This document shows, piece after piece, positions 10,187 to 21,589 of a stretch of DNA of 64,000 bases. The position numbers and the translations under genes were made by a program. How positions within the stretch are numbered: the first letter of the stretch is position 1; the number at the start of each line of letters is the position of its first letter. Below the pieces are notes generated by a model. It saw only the letters and a program-made list of their open reading frames with translations, ran no database searches and was not told where the DNA came from. The DNA is from Hemerocallis citrina (lineage: Eukaryota > Streptophyta > Magnoliopsida > Asparagales > Asphodelaceae): the NCBI GenBank assembly GCA_017893485.1, contig CM030363.1, forward strand, positions 115,172,004 to 115,236,003, read 5' to 3'.

Positions 10187-13100
10187 ATGGTTAAGTTTTC
10201 TTACACGGACGAGACCCCCTCCTCGGACCTAGGCGTCAGCTGAGTGGTCAGGCCGAGCAAAGATAAAGGGAAGAAGGTCGTGGAGCCGACCGAAGGGACT
10301 TTGGTTCGGTCGAACACAGACGGGGAGATTGCCGAGCCACTTCAGGAAGTCGAGGCCCGGTCTAACAAGGGCAAGGGTGTGGAAACCATTATTGAGCATC
10401 CGAAGTGAGCAGGGGAACTGGGTCGGCAGCCGAGCGTTTTGTCCAGCGTCGGCGGCGTGCGGAGCTACTCTGGAGAACTGTTGGAGAAGGTGATGCAGGG
10501 CACAGCCAAATCAATCGAGGAGAACGAGCCGAGGGAAACTTCCGAGGTGGACCATATCTCTTCGGTGCTGACCGAGGCAGATCTGCTTCGGATCCGGAGC
10601 GGGTTCCAAATCCCAGCAGAGTACGGACTTCTGCTCCCTGGCCCCGGCTTCCGAGCGTGCACCTCGTCCTCGGCCGATGTTTGTGTTTTTCCCGCCGACT
10701 CACTGAATGCCGGATTTCGTCTGCCGCTGCACCCTTTCGTGGTACAGGTACTGCAGTGGTACGGCTTGTGTCCGGCTCAGCTGATGCCGAACACATGGCG
10801 GCATGTGATGGCGTTTGTTCTTCAATGCTAGGAGGTTGGCGCCGAGCCGAACATGTTCGTCCTTCAGTGTCTCTACCGACCTTTCCAACCTAGCAAGAAC
10901 AAGCAAAGGTTCTACCTCTCGCCAAGGAAGGGCGTGAAGCTGATCGAAAACCCGGACTCGATCAAGCATTGGAAGGAAAAGTACTTCCTTGTCTGAGCTC
11001 CTGAGCCGTGGGCGATACCGACGGTGTGGTTGAGGGAAGGTCTTCCGAAACGTGTGAAGAAAGAGCCCGTGCTCAGCAATGAGGAAGCCGAGGTCGTTGA
11101 GAAGTTGCTCGGCCTTCCGACCCTCAGTTGGAAGGACATTACGGAGGAGGCATTGTTCCGAGGGGGTCTCAGTTCGATCGACCCTAGTACGCCTCTTCTG
11201 TAATAGTTTTTCCTTTGAAGTTTTTTTTGAAAATTTTTCTAACTCTTTTTGCCCGGTTTGTGTAGAATCCTCCGGCATGGATTACAAAGGCTTGATGGCG
11301 AAGGCCCGAGCGGCTAGGGAGCAGGAGGCGAGGAAGAGGAAGAGGACCGTGTCCGGACCTCAAGGTGGCCGAGCGCCCAAGGTACCCTCGGTTTTTCCGA
11401 CCCCCGAGCGCCCAATTATTGAGGTTTCTCAGGTTAAGACCGAGCAAGGGCTCGTCGCGCCGACCATCTTACCTACCTCGGATGTGCCGACCCCACCGGC
11501 GCAAACGGATGCTCTGGGGTCTTCCGGCGGAGCGTTCAACATCTGCGCGCTATTGGCTCTCGACGTTCCGCCACTTACCGCCGAGGCGGAGCGGATTTTG
11601 ACCGAGGAGCACAAGCGCATCTTCGTCCCCGACTGGAGGGTGATGAAGGTCGACGGGTTCTTGCGGGACGGAAACATTTGTATGCAGGCGGTGAAACACC
11701 TGCCGACCCCCAAAGACCGAGCGGCGTTGAAGTCTCGCGAAGTTGGTGACGCTGCGATGCAAATCGCTCGGAATACTATATCGGTAAGTAGGGAATCACT
11801 TTCTTGAAAATTTTTCTAAGTTTTTGTGCTCATTTTTGACAGTTTCTCATATTGCCTGTAGACCCTCTGCCACTTTAACTATTTGCTCGAGGAATTTGAG
11901 AGCAAGGAGAAGGAGATGACAATTCTGAACGACCGTGAACGGTCGGAGCGGTCTAGAGCGGTGAGGGAGCTGGAGGCCGAGCAGCTGCATTCTACTTCGG
12001 TCGAGGCCGAAGTCGCCAGCTTGAAAGCTCAGCTTGCCGAGGCGCTGAGGAGCTCGGCCGCCGAAGCCTCCAAGGTCGAGGCCCTTGAGAAGGAGAGGGC
12101 TCGGCTTGAAGGGGAACTGTCTGAGGCTCGGAAGGCGACGGAGGAAGCCCTGAGCGAGCAAGCATTGAAAGTGGCAGCCACAGAGAAGGCAGTCCGGGAC
12201 AAGGCCGAAGCTCATATGCTGACGAACATGGAGGAGGCGTATGGCCGAGCTCTGAAGCACATCGTCGCTCAAAACCCCGGGTTTGACGTCTCGGACTATT
12301 ATTTCTACGACTCTGTGGAGGGCAAGGAAGAGATGCCCTTGGCCGCGCTCACTCCAGGACCGGAGGGCAGAGATGCCGAGGGCAAGGGTGGTACCAGTCG
12401 TGCAATTGTAACTGTGCCGACCGATGATGAGGTCGACCCTTGACTTTGTCGTCTTCTTTTCTGTTTTATTTTTCCTCTTTTTTGTAACGCCTAACTCCGG
12501 ACTGGCCACCGCCTTTTGTAAACTTTTGACTTTCAATGAAAACTTGTGGTCTTTTGGCTGAGGATTACGAAATTTTTAGAAAAATGTTTAACTCTTTTAG
12601 CTTGGATTGCTTCCCTAAGTGCCGAAGACTTCTCTTGACATTTCTCTGCTTTTCAGGTTGAGTTGGGTCCAATTACTGAGGTCTCCTATCTTCGCACTGA
12701 GCTGGCGAAAACAAAGGAGGCTCTTTCTCGTAATCGGAACAAAGCGTTTTATGACTTCTTGAAATTGGAGGACATCAAAGCAACGGCGAGAGGGTACTTA
12801 GGCGAGTTGAGGCAACTGCGGAAGCAGTCTCGAAAGACTCCTCTCGAAGGCGATGTAGAGTTGATCCGTAAGGGGCTTTTTGATGTCGAACAAAGAAACA
12901 GTGACCTGCTGGCAGAGATTCGCCAATTGGAGGTGACGGTGAAAGAATACTCGGTCGAAGAAGAGGAGTTAGCTTCGAAGGTGGGGATGTTGATGTCCGA
13001 ATGCGACGAGTTGTTGGCTAGAATCGACAAATTGAGGAGAATCACTATCGACAGGGGTATCGAAGTGACTCATCTTCATCGTATAGTGGCTGATAGCACT

Positions 13101-13495
13101 AACGTCGCAGGCTCGTCTAAACTTCCTCGTCTCAAAGCATCGACGGCAGACGAGATTCTAGAGATAGGATCGTCGAGTTGGAGGAGGAGATTGCAACGCT
13201 AAAACCACAGCCTGTAAGGGCCAATGTTCGCAGTACGTCGTGTACTCGCGAGGAAAGCGAAAGAGGAATCTCGTTCTACGAACTCGCGACTCGCTCGCCT
13301 TTCATTAGGCAGAGCCCAGCTGATGCTCAGAGCACCGTAGCTATTTCGTCTAGTGGCGCCTCGGTCGGGGCCATAGCTAGAACTGGCGACGAAAGGGGGT
13401 CTCGCTTCGCTGGTCTGGAGTCGAGCGCAGAGACGAGGCGACGCCGTCCTCGCGTGTCTCTAAACCGAAGCGTTCCCCTCCCAAAGAAACGCTAG
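10187..13495 (+). pseudogene. Opposite-strand spliced gene of Tat element 1 (Transposase_28-like), with stops
   Basis: The start at 10187 is chosen because element 2 starts at the same point. Exon 1 (10187-11186) contains the block EYGLLLPGPGF and LPLHPFVVQVLQWYGL, then LMPNTWRHVMAFVL, typical of the family annotated as putative gypsy-type transposon (Transposase_28). Exon 2 is 11266-11783, exon 3 is 11862-12443 (a long Glu/Ala/Leu coiled coil), and a further module is 12657-13495. Donors gtacgc and gtaagt and acceptors tgtag and ctgtag keep phase. In-frame stops at 10241, 10406, 10829 and 10994 and a frameshift near 13155 disable it. Function unknown. Confidence 0.8.
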
Positions 13496-13757
13496 ACAAG
13501 TTGTATCACGCTCTTCAAGTTATTGTAAAAATCTTGTTGTAGTGTCGGCTTTGTCCGAGCCCTTAATAAAAGGTTTGTTTTGCTTCCTATGTTTGAATGT
13601 TGCGTTGGATGGTAAACTAACAAGTATAACTCCTCCACCTTTTGACAACCACTCAGAATCAGAAGCAAATCTTCTTTCTAACTGGCTACTCGCTCCTAGC
13701 TCGCTTAAGAGCGGGATTGCAGAGCGAAATCGCACCAAGTATTGGACTCCGAACTCG

Positions 13758-14680
13758 TCGTTAGGGTGAGTTCAACGATTGTGGGAGCAATTCCGAATGG
13801 CAAACTACTTCTAGTTCGCTTAAGAGCGAACTTACGAGGTAGAGTCGAGCCAAGTGTTGAACTCCGAACCATCGTTAGAGTAGTTCAACGGTTGTGTGAG
13901 CAATTCCGAATGGCGAACTACTTCTAGTCCGCTTAAGAGCGAACTTGCGAAGTAGAATCGAGCCAAGTGTTGGACTCCAAACCATCGTTAGAGTAGTTCA
14001 ACGATTGTGGGAGCAATTCCGAATGGCGAACTACTTCTAGTCCGCTTAGGAACGAACTTGCGAAGTAGAATCGAGCCAAGTGTTGGACTCCGAACCATCG
14101 TTAGAGTAGTTCAACGGTTGTGGGAGCAATTCCGAATGGCAAACTACTTCTAGTCCGCTTAGGAGCGAACTTGCGAAGTAGAATCGAGCCAAGTGTTGGA
14201 CTCCGAACCATCGTTAGAGTAGTTCAACGGTTGTTGGAGAAATTCCGAATGGCGAACTACTTCTAGTCCGCTTAAGAGTGAACTTGCGAAGTAGAATCGA
14301 GCCAAGTGTTGGACTCCGAACCATCATTAGAGTAGTTCAACGGTTGTGGGAGCAATTCCGAATGGCGAACTACGTCTAGTTCGCTTAGGAGTGAACTTGC
14401 GAAGTAGAATCGAGCCAAGTGTTGGACTCCGAACCATCGTTAGAGTAGTTCAATGGTTGTGGGAGCAATTCCGAATGGCGAACTACTTCTAGTCTGCTTA
14501 GGAGCGAACTTGCGAAGTAGAATCGAGCCAAGTGTTGGACTCCGAACCATCGTTAGAGTAGTTCAACGGTTGTAGGAGCAATTCCGAATGGCGAACTACT
14601 TCTAGTCCGCTTAGGAGCGAACTTGCAAAGTAGAATCGAGCCAAGTGTTGGACTCCGAACCATCGTTAGAGTGAAGAGTA
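13758..14680. repeat. 113-bp tandem array of Tat element 1, eight units
   Basis: The marker gttcaac occurs at 13770, 13883, 13996, 14109, 14222, 14335, 14448 and 14561, exactly 113 bp apart (14448 starts gttcaat). Units include gagcaattccgaatggc and agtgttggactccgaacc. The array lies between the end of integrase and the opposite-strand gene. Element 2 has a related 110-bp array at the same place, as described for Retand elements. Confidence 0.95.
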
Positions 14681-14847
14681 AAAGCAGAGAGATGTAAACA
14701 ATTTTTGCAAGTAAAATATGAAAAAGCTTTCTTTATTGATGACTAATGGTCAGCTGCTTCTAAAGTTGCTAGCTGTAATTACAAGAGAGAAATAAAAGAA
14801 AAACATTACAAGTAATAGGAGAGGAACGGTTCGACATCCCAAAATAC

Positions 14848-16110
14848 TTAGAGAGGCGTTGGTGCTCTCTCTTGGTATTTTAGAAGATGGTCGGCATTCC
14901 AGGTCCTGGGGATCTCTCTGCCTTCGATGTCTTCTAGTCTGTATGTCCCGGGCCGAACTTCTTTGACGATCTTATAGGGTCCCTCCCAATTTGGAGCCAG
15001 TTTGCTCTTCTGACCAGGAAAAGAGATGGCTAATTTTCTGAGGACCAAGTCCCTTTCTTTGAGATCGGTAGGACGGACTCTCTTATTATATGCCAACTCG
15101 ATTCTTCTCCGGTAGCTTTGTTGACGAATGGCAGCTCTTTCACGAATCTTATCAATTAAGTCTAGATTTGCCCGGAGCTCTCTGGCATTTTGTTCTTCTT
15201 CATAAGCCGTTAGACGAGGAGAAGGTATAACAACTTCTAGGGGGATCATAGCTTTGGACCCATAGGTGAGGTTGAACGGGGACTCTCCTGTGGGGGTCCG
15301 TTTTGTGGTGCGGTAGTTCCACAGTACGTTGGGGAGCTGATCGACCCACAAGCTTTTGGAACATTTATCCAACCTCTTCTTAATACCGGAGAGGATCTGT
15401 TTGTTAGCATTCTCGACTTAGCCATTCGACTGTGGATGGGAAACGGAGGAGAATCGGTGTTGGATGGCGAGGTCTTCACATAGAGCTCGGAAGGCAGCCC
15501 CGGTAAACTGGGTTCCGTTATCTGTTATGAGGACCCTAGGGACACCAAATCGGCAGATTACGTTCTTCCAAAAGAACTGAACTACCTTGTTCTCGGTGAT
15601 CGTGGCCAAGGGCTCGGCCTCTATCCATTTTGAGAAGTAGTCGATAGCCACAACTAAGAATTTGAACTGGCCGGGAGCGGGTGGGAATGGCCCTAGTAAA
15701 TCCATTCCCCACATTGCGAAGGGGATAGGACTTGATAGGGAAGTGAGCGGAGCTTGTGGGAGGCGTCGGATGTTAGAGTACTTCTGACATGAGCTGCATT
15801 GCCGAATGTGTCGTTCGGTATCTCGTAGGAGTGTGGGCCAGAAATATCCGTAATTCAACACTTTGCGGGCTAAGGATCTGGACCCTGAATGCGCCCCGCC
15901 GATGCCCTCGTGAAGTTCTTGTAGGGCGTAGTCGGCCTGCTCGGGGGAGAGGCATCTTAGGTAAGGCCTGCCGTCTACCTGTGTGAAGGAGCGTTTATAT
16001 AGGATGCCTCTGATCAGTGTGTATCGCTCGGCTCGGGTTCTCACTCTTCGAGCTTCCTTAGGATCTTCAGGGAGGAGCCCGTCCCTTAAGAATTCGACGA
16101 GGGGTTTCAT
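14848..16110 (-). pseudogene. Integrase of Tat element 1
   Basis: Two minus-strand pieces cover it. 16110-15418 starts [17 protein letters not shown] and includes the zinc-finger pair ELHEGIGGAHSG...CSSCQKYSN, then the catalytic core with MDLLGPFPPAPGQFKFLVVA, FSKWIEAEP and DNGTQFTGAAFRALC. 15372-14848 carries the C-terminal part with GESPFNLTYGSKAMIP and NWEGPYKIVKEVRPGTYRLE. The third catalytic residue falls in the gap around 15400, where stops and a frame change break the gene. It would insert element DNA into the nuclear genome. No chromodomain is seen, as expected for Tat. Confidence 0.9.
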
Positions 16111-17100
16111 CTAGTTATCTTCAAGCAGGACAGGCAGCGACTCCATAGAGTCAGAAGTTTCATCCTCTATACTTGGCTTCAGGAGGACCTCTATCAAGAC
16201 GGTCTGCTCGAGACCTTGGAGGGAGGAAGAGGCTAGCTTGGAGAGGGCATCAGCCTGGGCATTTTCTTCCCGGGGGATTCGTCGGATGAGGGCTTCTTCA
16301 AATAGTGCCATGAGACTCCTGACCTTGGCCAAGTACTTAACCATCCGGTCATCACGTGCTTCATACTCATCGAGGACCTGATTCACGACTAGCTGAGAGT
16401 CGCTAAAAACCCGGAGGCGTTGCGCACCTGCATTGCGAGCCATTCCCAGGCCGGCTATGAGTGTCTCGTATTCTACTTCGTTGTTAGAGGCCTTGAAGTT
16501 GATTCGGAGGGAGTATTGGAGGATGAAGTCATCTGGGCCCGCCAGAATGACTCCGGCTCCGCTTCCCTCATTGCAGGAGGATCCATCCACATAAACCGAC
16601 CAGACAGGTGGTCCCTTCATTGCTTGGCTGAACTCGGGGATGGTACTTTCAACTATGAATTCTGCTAAGGCCTGAGCCTTGATCGCGGTCCGAGGCTGAT
16701 AAGTTATATCATGCTGGCTCAGCTCGATAGACCACTTCATAAGACGACCGGAGGTCTCTGGCTTATGGAGTACTTGCTTCAGCGGTTGGTCGGTAAGAAC
16801 GACCACCGAATGGGACTGAAAATACGGGCGAAGCTTTCTCACCGCCATCACCAGGGTATAAGCCATCTTTTCTATCCTCGGGTAGCGGAGCTCGGCATCC
16901 CGAAGTACCTTGCTTACATAGTAGATGGGCTTTTGAGCCCGGTCTTCTTCCCTTACTAAAACGGCGCTGAGGGTCTGCTCGGAGGTTGCCAGGTAGAGGT
17001 AGAGTAGTTCACCAGGAATGGGTTTGCTGAGGAGAGGAGGGTTGACGAGGTAAGCCTTGAGCTGGTCGAACGACTCCTGTTGTTGCTGACCCCATTCAAA
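16111..17100 (-). pseudogene. Tandem RNase H domains of Tat element 1
   Basis: The first domain, reached in a broken frame left of the RT, includes [20 protein letters not shown] and [16 protein letters not shown] second, archaeal-type RNase H follows: [20 protein letters not shown] (first catalytic Asp), [32 protein letters not shown] and [16 protein letters not shown]. Two RNase H domains are a known mark of the Tat group. A TAG at 16113-16111 stands where element 2 has a Trp codon and separates this piece from integrase. RNase H removes the RNA strand during reverse transcription. Confidence 0.88.
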
Positions 17101-17189
17101 ACCTTTAGTCCCCCTGAGGGCCTTGAAGAAGGGGAGGCATTTCTCCGCAGACTTCGAGAGAAAACGTCCTATGGCGGCTAGGCGGCCTG

Positions 17190-17954
17190 TTAGCCTCTGA
17201 ACTTCCTTAACATTCTTGGAGGAGCCATGTCTAATATGACCTTGATTTTCTCAGGGTTAGCTTCAATCCCTCGTTGGCTGACCAAGAAGCCGAGGAACTT
17301 TCCTGACGAGACTCCGAATGCACACTTGTTCGGATTGAGTCTCATGTTGTGCTTTCTCAGAACATCGAACGCCTCCTGTAAGTCCGTCACATGATTGGCT
17401 CCTCGGATGCTTTTTACAAGCATGTCGTCAACATACACCTCCATATTCCAGCCGATTTGAGCTTGGAAAACCTTGTTGATGAGGCGTTGATATGTTGCGC
17501 CTGCATTCTTCAAACCGAAGGGCATTACCCTGTAGCAGTAGAGGCCCTGGTCGGTCACGAACGAGGTCTTCGGGATATCTGGGGGGAACATCCGGATCTG
17601 ATTGTAGCCTGAGAAGGCATCCATGAAGCTGAGGAGTTCATGACCCAAAGTGGCGTCAATCAGAGTGTCAATACTCGGAAGAGGGAAGGGACCCTTGGGG
17701 CAAGCCTTGTTGAGATTGGTAAAATCAATACAAATCCTCCAAGTCCCATTGGACTTCTTCACCATTACTACATTCGACAACCACTCGGGATAGTTCACCT
17801 CTTGTATGAACCGGGCCTTCAAGAGCTTGTCCACCTCCTCTTTTATGGCTAGCTGGCACTCGGGGGCGAACTTGCGCCTCTTCTGTTGAACCGGTTTGGA
17901 CCCCGGAGCAACGCTGAGGTGGTGGACCAAGAGCTCTTCGGAAATTCCGGGCAT
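17190..17954 (-). pseudogene. Reverse transcriptase of Tat element 1
   Basis: The minus-strand frame (254 codons) holds the main RT blocks in order: [55 protein letters not shown], and the catalytic box YVDDM (17435-17421), then [18 protein letters not shown]. It ends at RMLRKFRG, where a one-base shift near 17210 leaves the frame that continues in element 2. The RT copies element RNA into DNA in cytoplasmic particles. The catalytic residues look intact, but the reading frame to RNase H is broken. Confidence 0.93.
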
Positions 17955-17990
17955 GTCTGCAGCTGACCAAGCAAAGAGGTCTCGGTTCGT

Positions 17991-18650
17991 TCAGATGCAC
18001 TGGACTATGTCTGAGCATAGGGCGGATGGGAGGGTCTTGCTAACAAAGAACTTTCGGGTTGGATCCTGCTCAGAGAAGAGCACTTCCTCCAATTCATCCA
18101 CCGGCTCGGACGTCGGTCGGGCAGCATCTTGGGGGATTTCCAGAGTTTCTAGGCAGATGGCTCGACCGCAGGTAGAGGTCATGTAGCACTTGCGGGCCGT
18201 TTCCTGATTGCCTTTTACTTCCCCTACTCCTGTCCGGGTGGAGAATTTCATCTTGAGGTGGTAGGCAGAAGGGACGGCTTCAAGGGCAGCTAGGCCGGAC
18301 CGACCCAGAATGACGTTGTAAGCTGCAGGAACATCTACAACCATGAAGTCCATCGACTCCGTTCGGGTAGTATGAGTTTTGCCAGCGGTTACATCGAGGG
18401 TGATCACCACTTCAATAGTCACTGGCACTCCCGTGAACCCATGGAGCGTGTAGCCGGCGGGCTGAGTCTGTCTCGGGAGAGTTTGAGGCCTTTAAAAGCG
18501 GCGAGGAAGAGGATGTTAACGGAGCTGCCATTGTCCACTAGGATCCTCTCCACTTTGAAGTTCGCCATATGGAGATTGATGACGAGTGCATCACAATGGG
18601 GGGTGCGGACATCTTCAAGATCTTCGTCTGAGAACGTGACGGGCACTCCG
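17991..18650 (-). pseudogene. Aspartic protease region of Tat element 1
   Basis: Two overlapping minus-strand pieces are present. 18646-18419 holds ERILVDNGSSVNILF, the retropepsin active-site block with D-N-G-S, preceded by HCDALVINLHMANF. 18428-17991 holds FMVVDVPAAYNVILGRSGLA, the second strand block, then an acidic linker to RT (PVDELEEVLFSEQDPTRKFF). They are in different frames near 18420. The protease would release gag and pol products. The active-site Asp is present. Confidence 0.8.
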
Positions 18651-20576
18651 AGGCCTTTAGGAGGAGGGGTGGTGCGAACCGAATTGACTTCCCTAATGAA
18701 TGCCTTTCGAGAGGAGTTGGAGGAGCCCCCATTGGGCCCCCATGAATGAGGTGCAGGACATGCTCCTCTTCGAAGTCGGGCGTTTCATTGCGTCCAGGAC
18801 GCTTATTAGCCCCCCGAGGCGGGGGAGGAAGGTCGGCTCGGTCCTTTCTCACGAACCTGGTCAGCTGCCCTCTCTGGATGAGGGCCTCTATCTCATTCTT
18901 CAAGGCCCGACAATCATTGGTGTCGTGGCCATGGTCCCGGCGATAACGGCACCACTTCTCTTTATCCCTCTTCTTGGTGGGGGTGTTCATCCTCGGAGCA
19001 GGGGGTATGATCCCTTCTTTCTCAACTTCCATTAGAATGGTAGAAACATTGGTGGTGAGAGGAGTAAATTTCTCGAATCTGGGGGGAGGTCGGCGCTGGC
19101 CGTCATTATCCTTCTGGAGCTTCTTGGCTCCTTCCTCTTCTGTTTTCTTTCTTTTAGACCCGGAGGAAGACCCCTCCAAGTTGGGGCGGTGCTCAGCTTC
19201 TTCGGCCCGAATATACTTTTCACTTTGGAGGAGGAGGTTAGAGAAGTTCTGTGGGGGTTTCTTGGCGAGGGAGGAGCGGAGGCTGGAGTTGAGGACATGG
19301 GACTGAAATGCTGCTGCAGCGACCGACTGGTCGAGGGATGCTATGGACCTGGCTTCAGCGGTGAACCTTTTCACATAGTCTCTCAGCTTCTCACCCTTCT
19401 TTTAGTGGACGTAGAGTAGCGAGATGCTGGTCTTCTCAGTTTTGCGGCTACTTACGAAGTGGGTGACGAAGAGGGTCTCGAATTGCTCGAAGGAGAATAT
19501 CGAGGATGGAGAAGGGCGAGAGTACCATTCTCGAGCTGGGCCCTTGAGAGTTGCGGGGAAGGTTTTGCAGAGCAGGGCATCGGAAGCTTGATGGATGAGC
19601 ATGAGGGTCTTGAAGCTTTCGATGTGATCGACGGGGTCAGTCTCCCCGGAATAGGTCTCAAATTGAGGAGGCTTGAAGCCGATCGGTACGGGTGCATCCA
19701 TTATAGTTCGGGAAAAAGGAGGTCGACTAGGACGGAGAGTCCTTCCTCTGAGCTCTTCTTCTCGGTCGAACTGACCCAAGCGCCTCTCCATCTCGTGGAG
19801 ATGGCGGTAGACAGCGTCATCCCTTCGACGGTAATCAGGCGAGCCTCTAGATTCGTCTTCGTACGAGGGAGAGCGGGGGCTACAACGTCGGTAGCTCCTG
19901 GAGCGGCGAGGACTTGGCATATGTCGGGAGTTGCTAGGAGCGGGAGGAGTTGGGGACCGTCGGCGAGGACTCCGGACCGGAGGAGGAGAGGGAATCTTTG
20001 GAGCATTGGTGTTAGGCGGAGATTGAGAGCTTGTAGGACGGTCGCTTGGAACTGCTGGAACTCGGCACGGGTGATGGGTGCCTCATCGTTCCTAGGCTGT
20101 TGCCGGCCTGCAGGGGAGCGTGGTCTTCTTCTGTGATGCCCGGGGGACTCTCTCCGCTCCCTTCGGGTAGGGGACCTTCTGTATTACCGGCGGTGAGGAG
20201 ATCGCTCATCTGGACGGTGTTGGCAGGAGGTTCCCTCTCGGGCCCACTTTTCATCCAGACGGTGGCAAAGATCCTCATCCTTCTGCCGATTGAGGACGGT
20301 GTTGCGAAGATCGGATACTCGGGGATTATGGGAGGCCATAGAGTCCGAAGAGGCATTGTGGATGGAGACGTGGTCCGGATGGAGAGGCTGTTTCTGCAGA
20401 TTGGGACCCTTAGGAGGTTGTTGGTTCTGAGGAGCAGGCAGGTCCTGTTGGAGTGGGTCCTCCGCTTGAGGAAGAAGTTGCCCCTGCTGTTGAGCGGGTT
20501 GAGGGGGAACTTTCTATTGCTGATCGGGGTTGGATCCTCGGTTGGACCCTCTGGATCTGGCTTTCCTAGGAGGCAT
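18538..20576 (-). pseudogene. gag of Tat element 1
   Basis: The start codon (20576-20574) begins MPPRKARSRGSNRG and was the target of element 2, so the base pairs before it now lie at 46171 onward. The capsid core is in 19920-19402, with DPVDHIESFKTLMLIHQASD and GPAREWYSRP, and continues after a stop (near 19402) in 19374 leftward with LRSSLAKKPPQNFSNLLLQS and KYIRAEEAEHRP. A Cys/His-like segment KEKWCRYRRDHGHDTNDCRAL follows. Several stops and frame changes break it. Confidence 0.85.
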
Positions 20577-20577
20577 G
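20573..20577. repeat. Target-site duplication of Tat element 2, left copy (GCATG)
   Basis: gcatg precedes the LTR at 20578 and recurs directly after the LTR ending at 46170 (46171-46175). Removing 20578-46175 rejoins aggaggcatg to the element 1 leader. Confidence 0.92.
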
Positions 20578-21154
20578 TGTTACCGCTGATTTCGGTGTGG
20601 GGGTAAACAGATAGAATTTGTGAGTCCGAGAAAAACCTGAACAGTTGAGTCAGCCTTCTTGCTCCTGGCGCAACCTGCAAGGAAGTGCGAAACACCGAGG
20701 TTGATTCCGGCGATGCACCCTCCGACACTCTTGTCAGTAATCAGAAGAGATTAAGAAAGAGCTTAAAAGTGGTGAAAAAGTGATTAACCTGGTCATGGTG
20801 GTAAAGGGGTCACATTTATAGTCGCCAGGGGAGCCGTTAAGGGTCTGATCTCCTGTGTAACAGCTGGGAGCAAAATCCTCAGTCTGTTTTAGGAAATCTT
20901 TCCTTGATTCCCGGTGAGAGCAAATCAAGGCCATCGACTTGGCCTGATTTGTCTCTTGTTGGTTTGGGTTCGCCTCGGGTCGGGACCCGTACCCAATAGG
21001 TGTGGGTCCATTCGCGGGTTATTGGATCTGCGAGAAGGAGATTCAGTACCCGCTTTGGATCTGCTTGTATGTGAAGTTACCTTTTTACCCCCGAGCTTCA
21101 AGATTCGTGCCCAATCTGGACGGTTCCGATTTAATCCCATTTTTAGCCATATCA
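20578..21154 (-). repeat. 3' LTR of Tat element 2
   Basis: It is 577 bp, tgttaccgct to agccatatca, the same length as its partner at 45594-46170. The polypurine tract (minus strand GGAGTGGGGGGCTCG) is at 21155-21169. Confidence 0.93.
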
Positions 21155-21589
21155 CGAGCCCCCCACTCCTAAAGACTGAGCGTGATCAGCCTTTGAGGAG
21201 TAGTTTGACTGTTTTGTTGGCTAGCGGAGTTGTATCGAAGTCCATATGGAGGACTCAGGATCTTGAAGGGGGTCGTGAGGTAACCTTTTCGATGCCATGT
21301 GTTGTCTCCTAGCCATATCGAGTATTTGGCGTCTTTCATCTATTTTTCTCAGATTATTTATTTAATTTTGCGATGTGTTTACTAATCGTTCGGGGGCCTT
21401 AACTGTACATTCTAGGCGATAATTGTTCGTTCAGTGGCTCAAAAATATACCCCCGAATTTTCAATTATTTTCTAGAATTTTTAGTTAATTTTCTCGAATT
21501 TTTAGCAATTTTTCGCAAATTTTAAATAAATAAAGCGATTTAAATAAATAAAAAATGATTTTTAATACTGATTTATGACGTGGCTCAAT

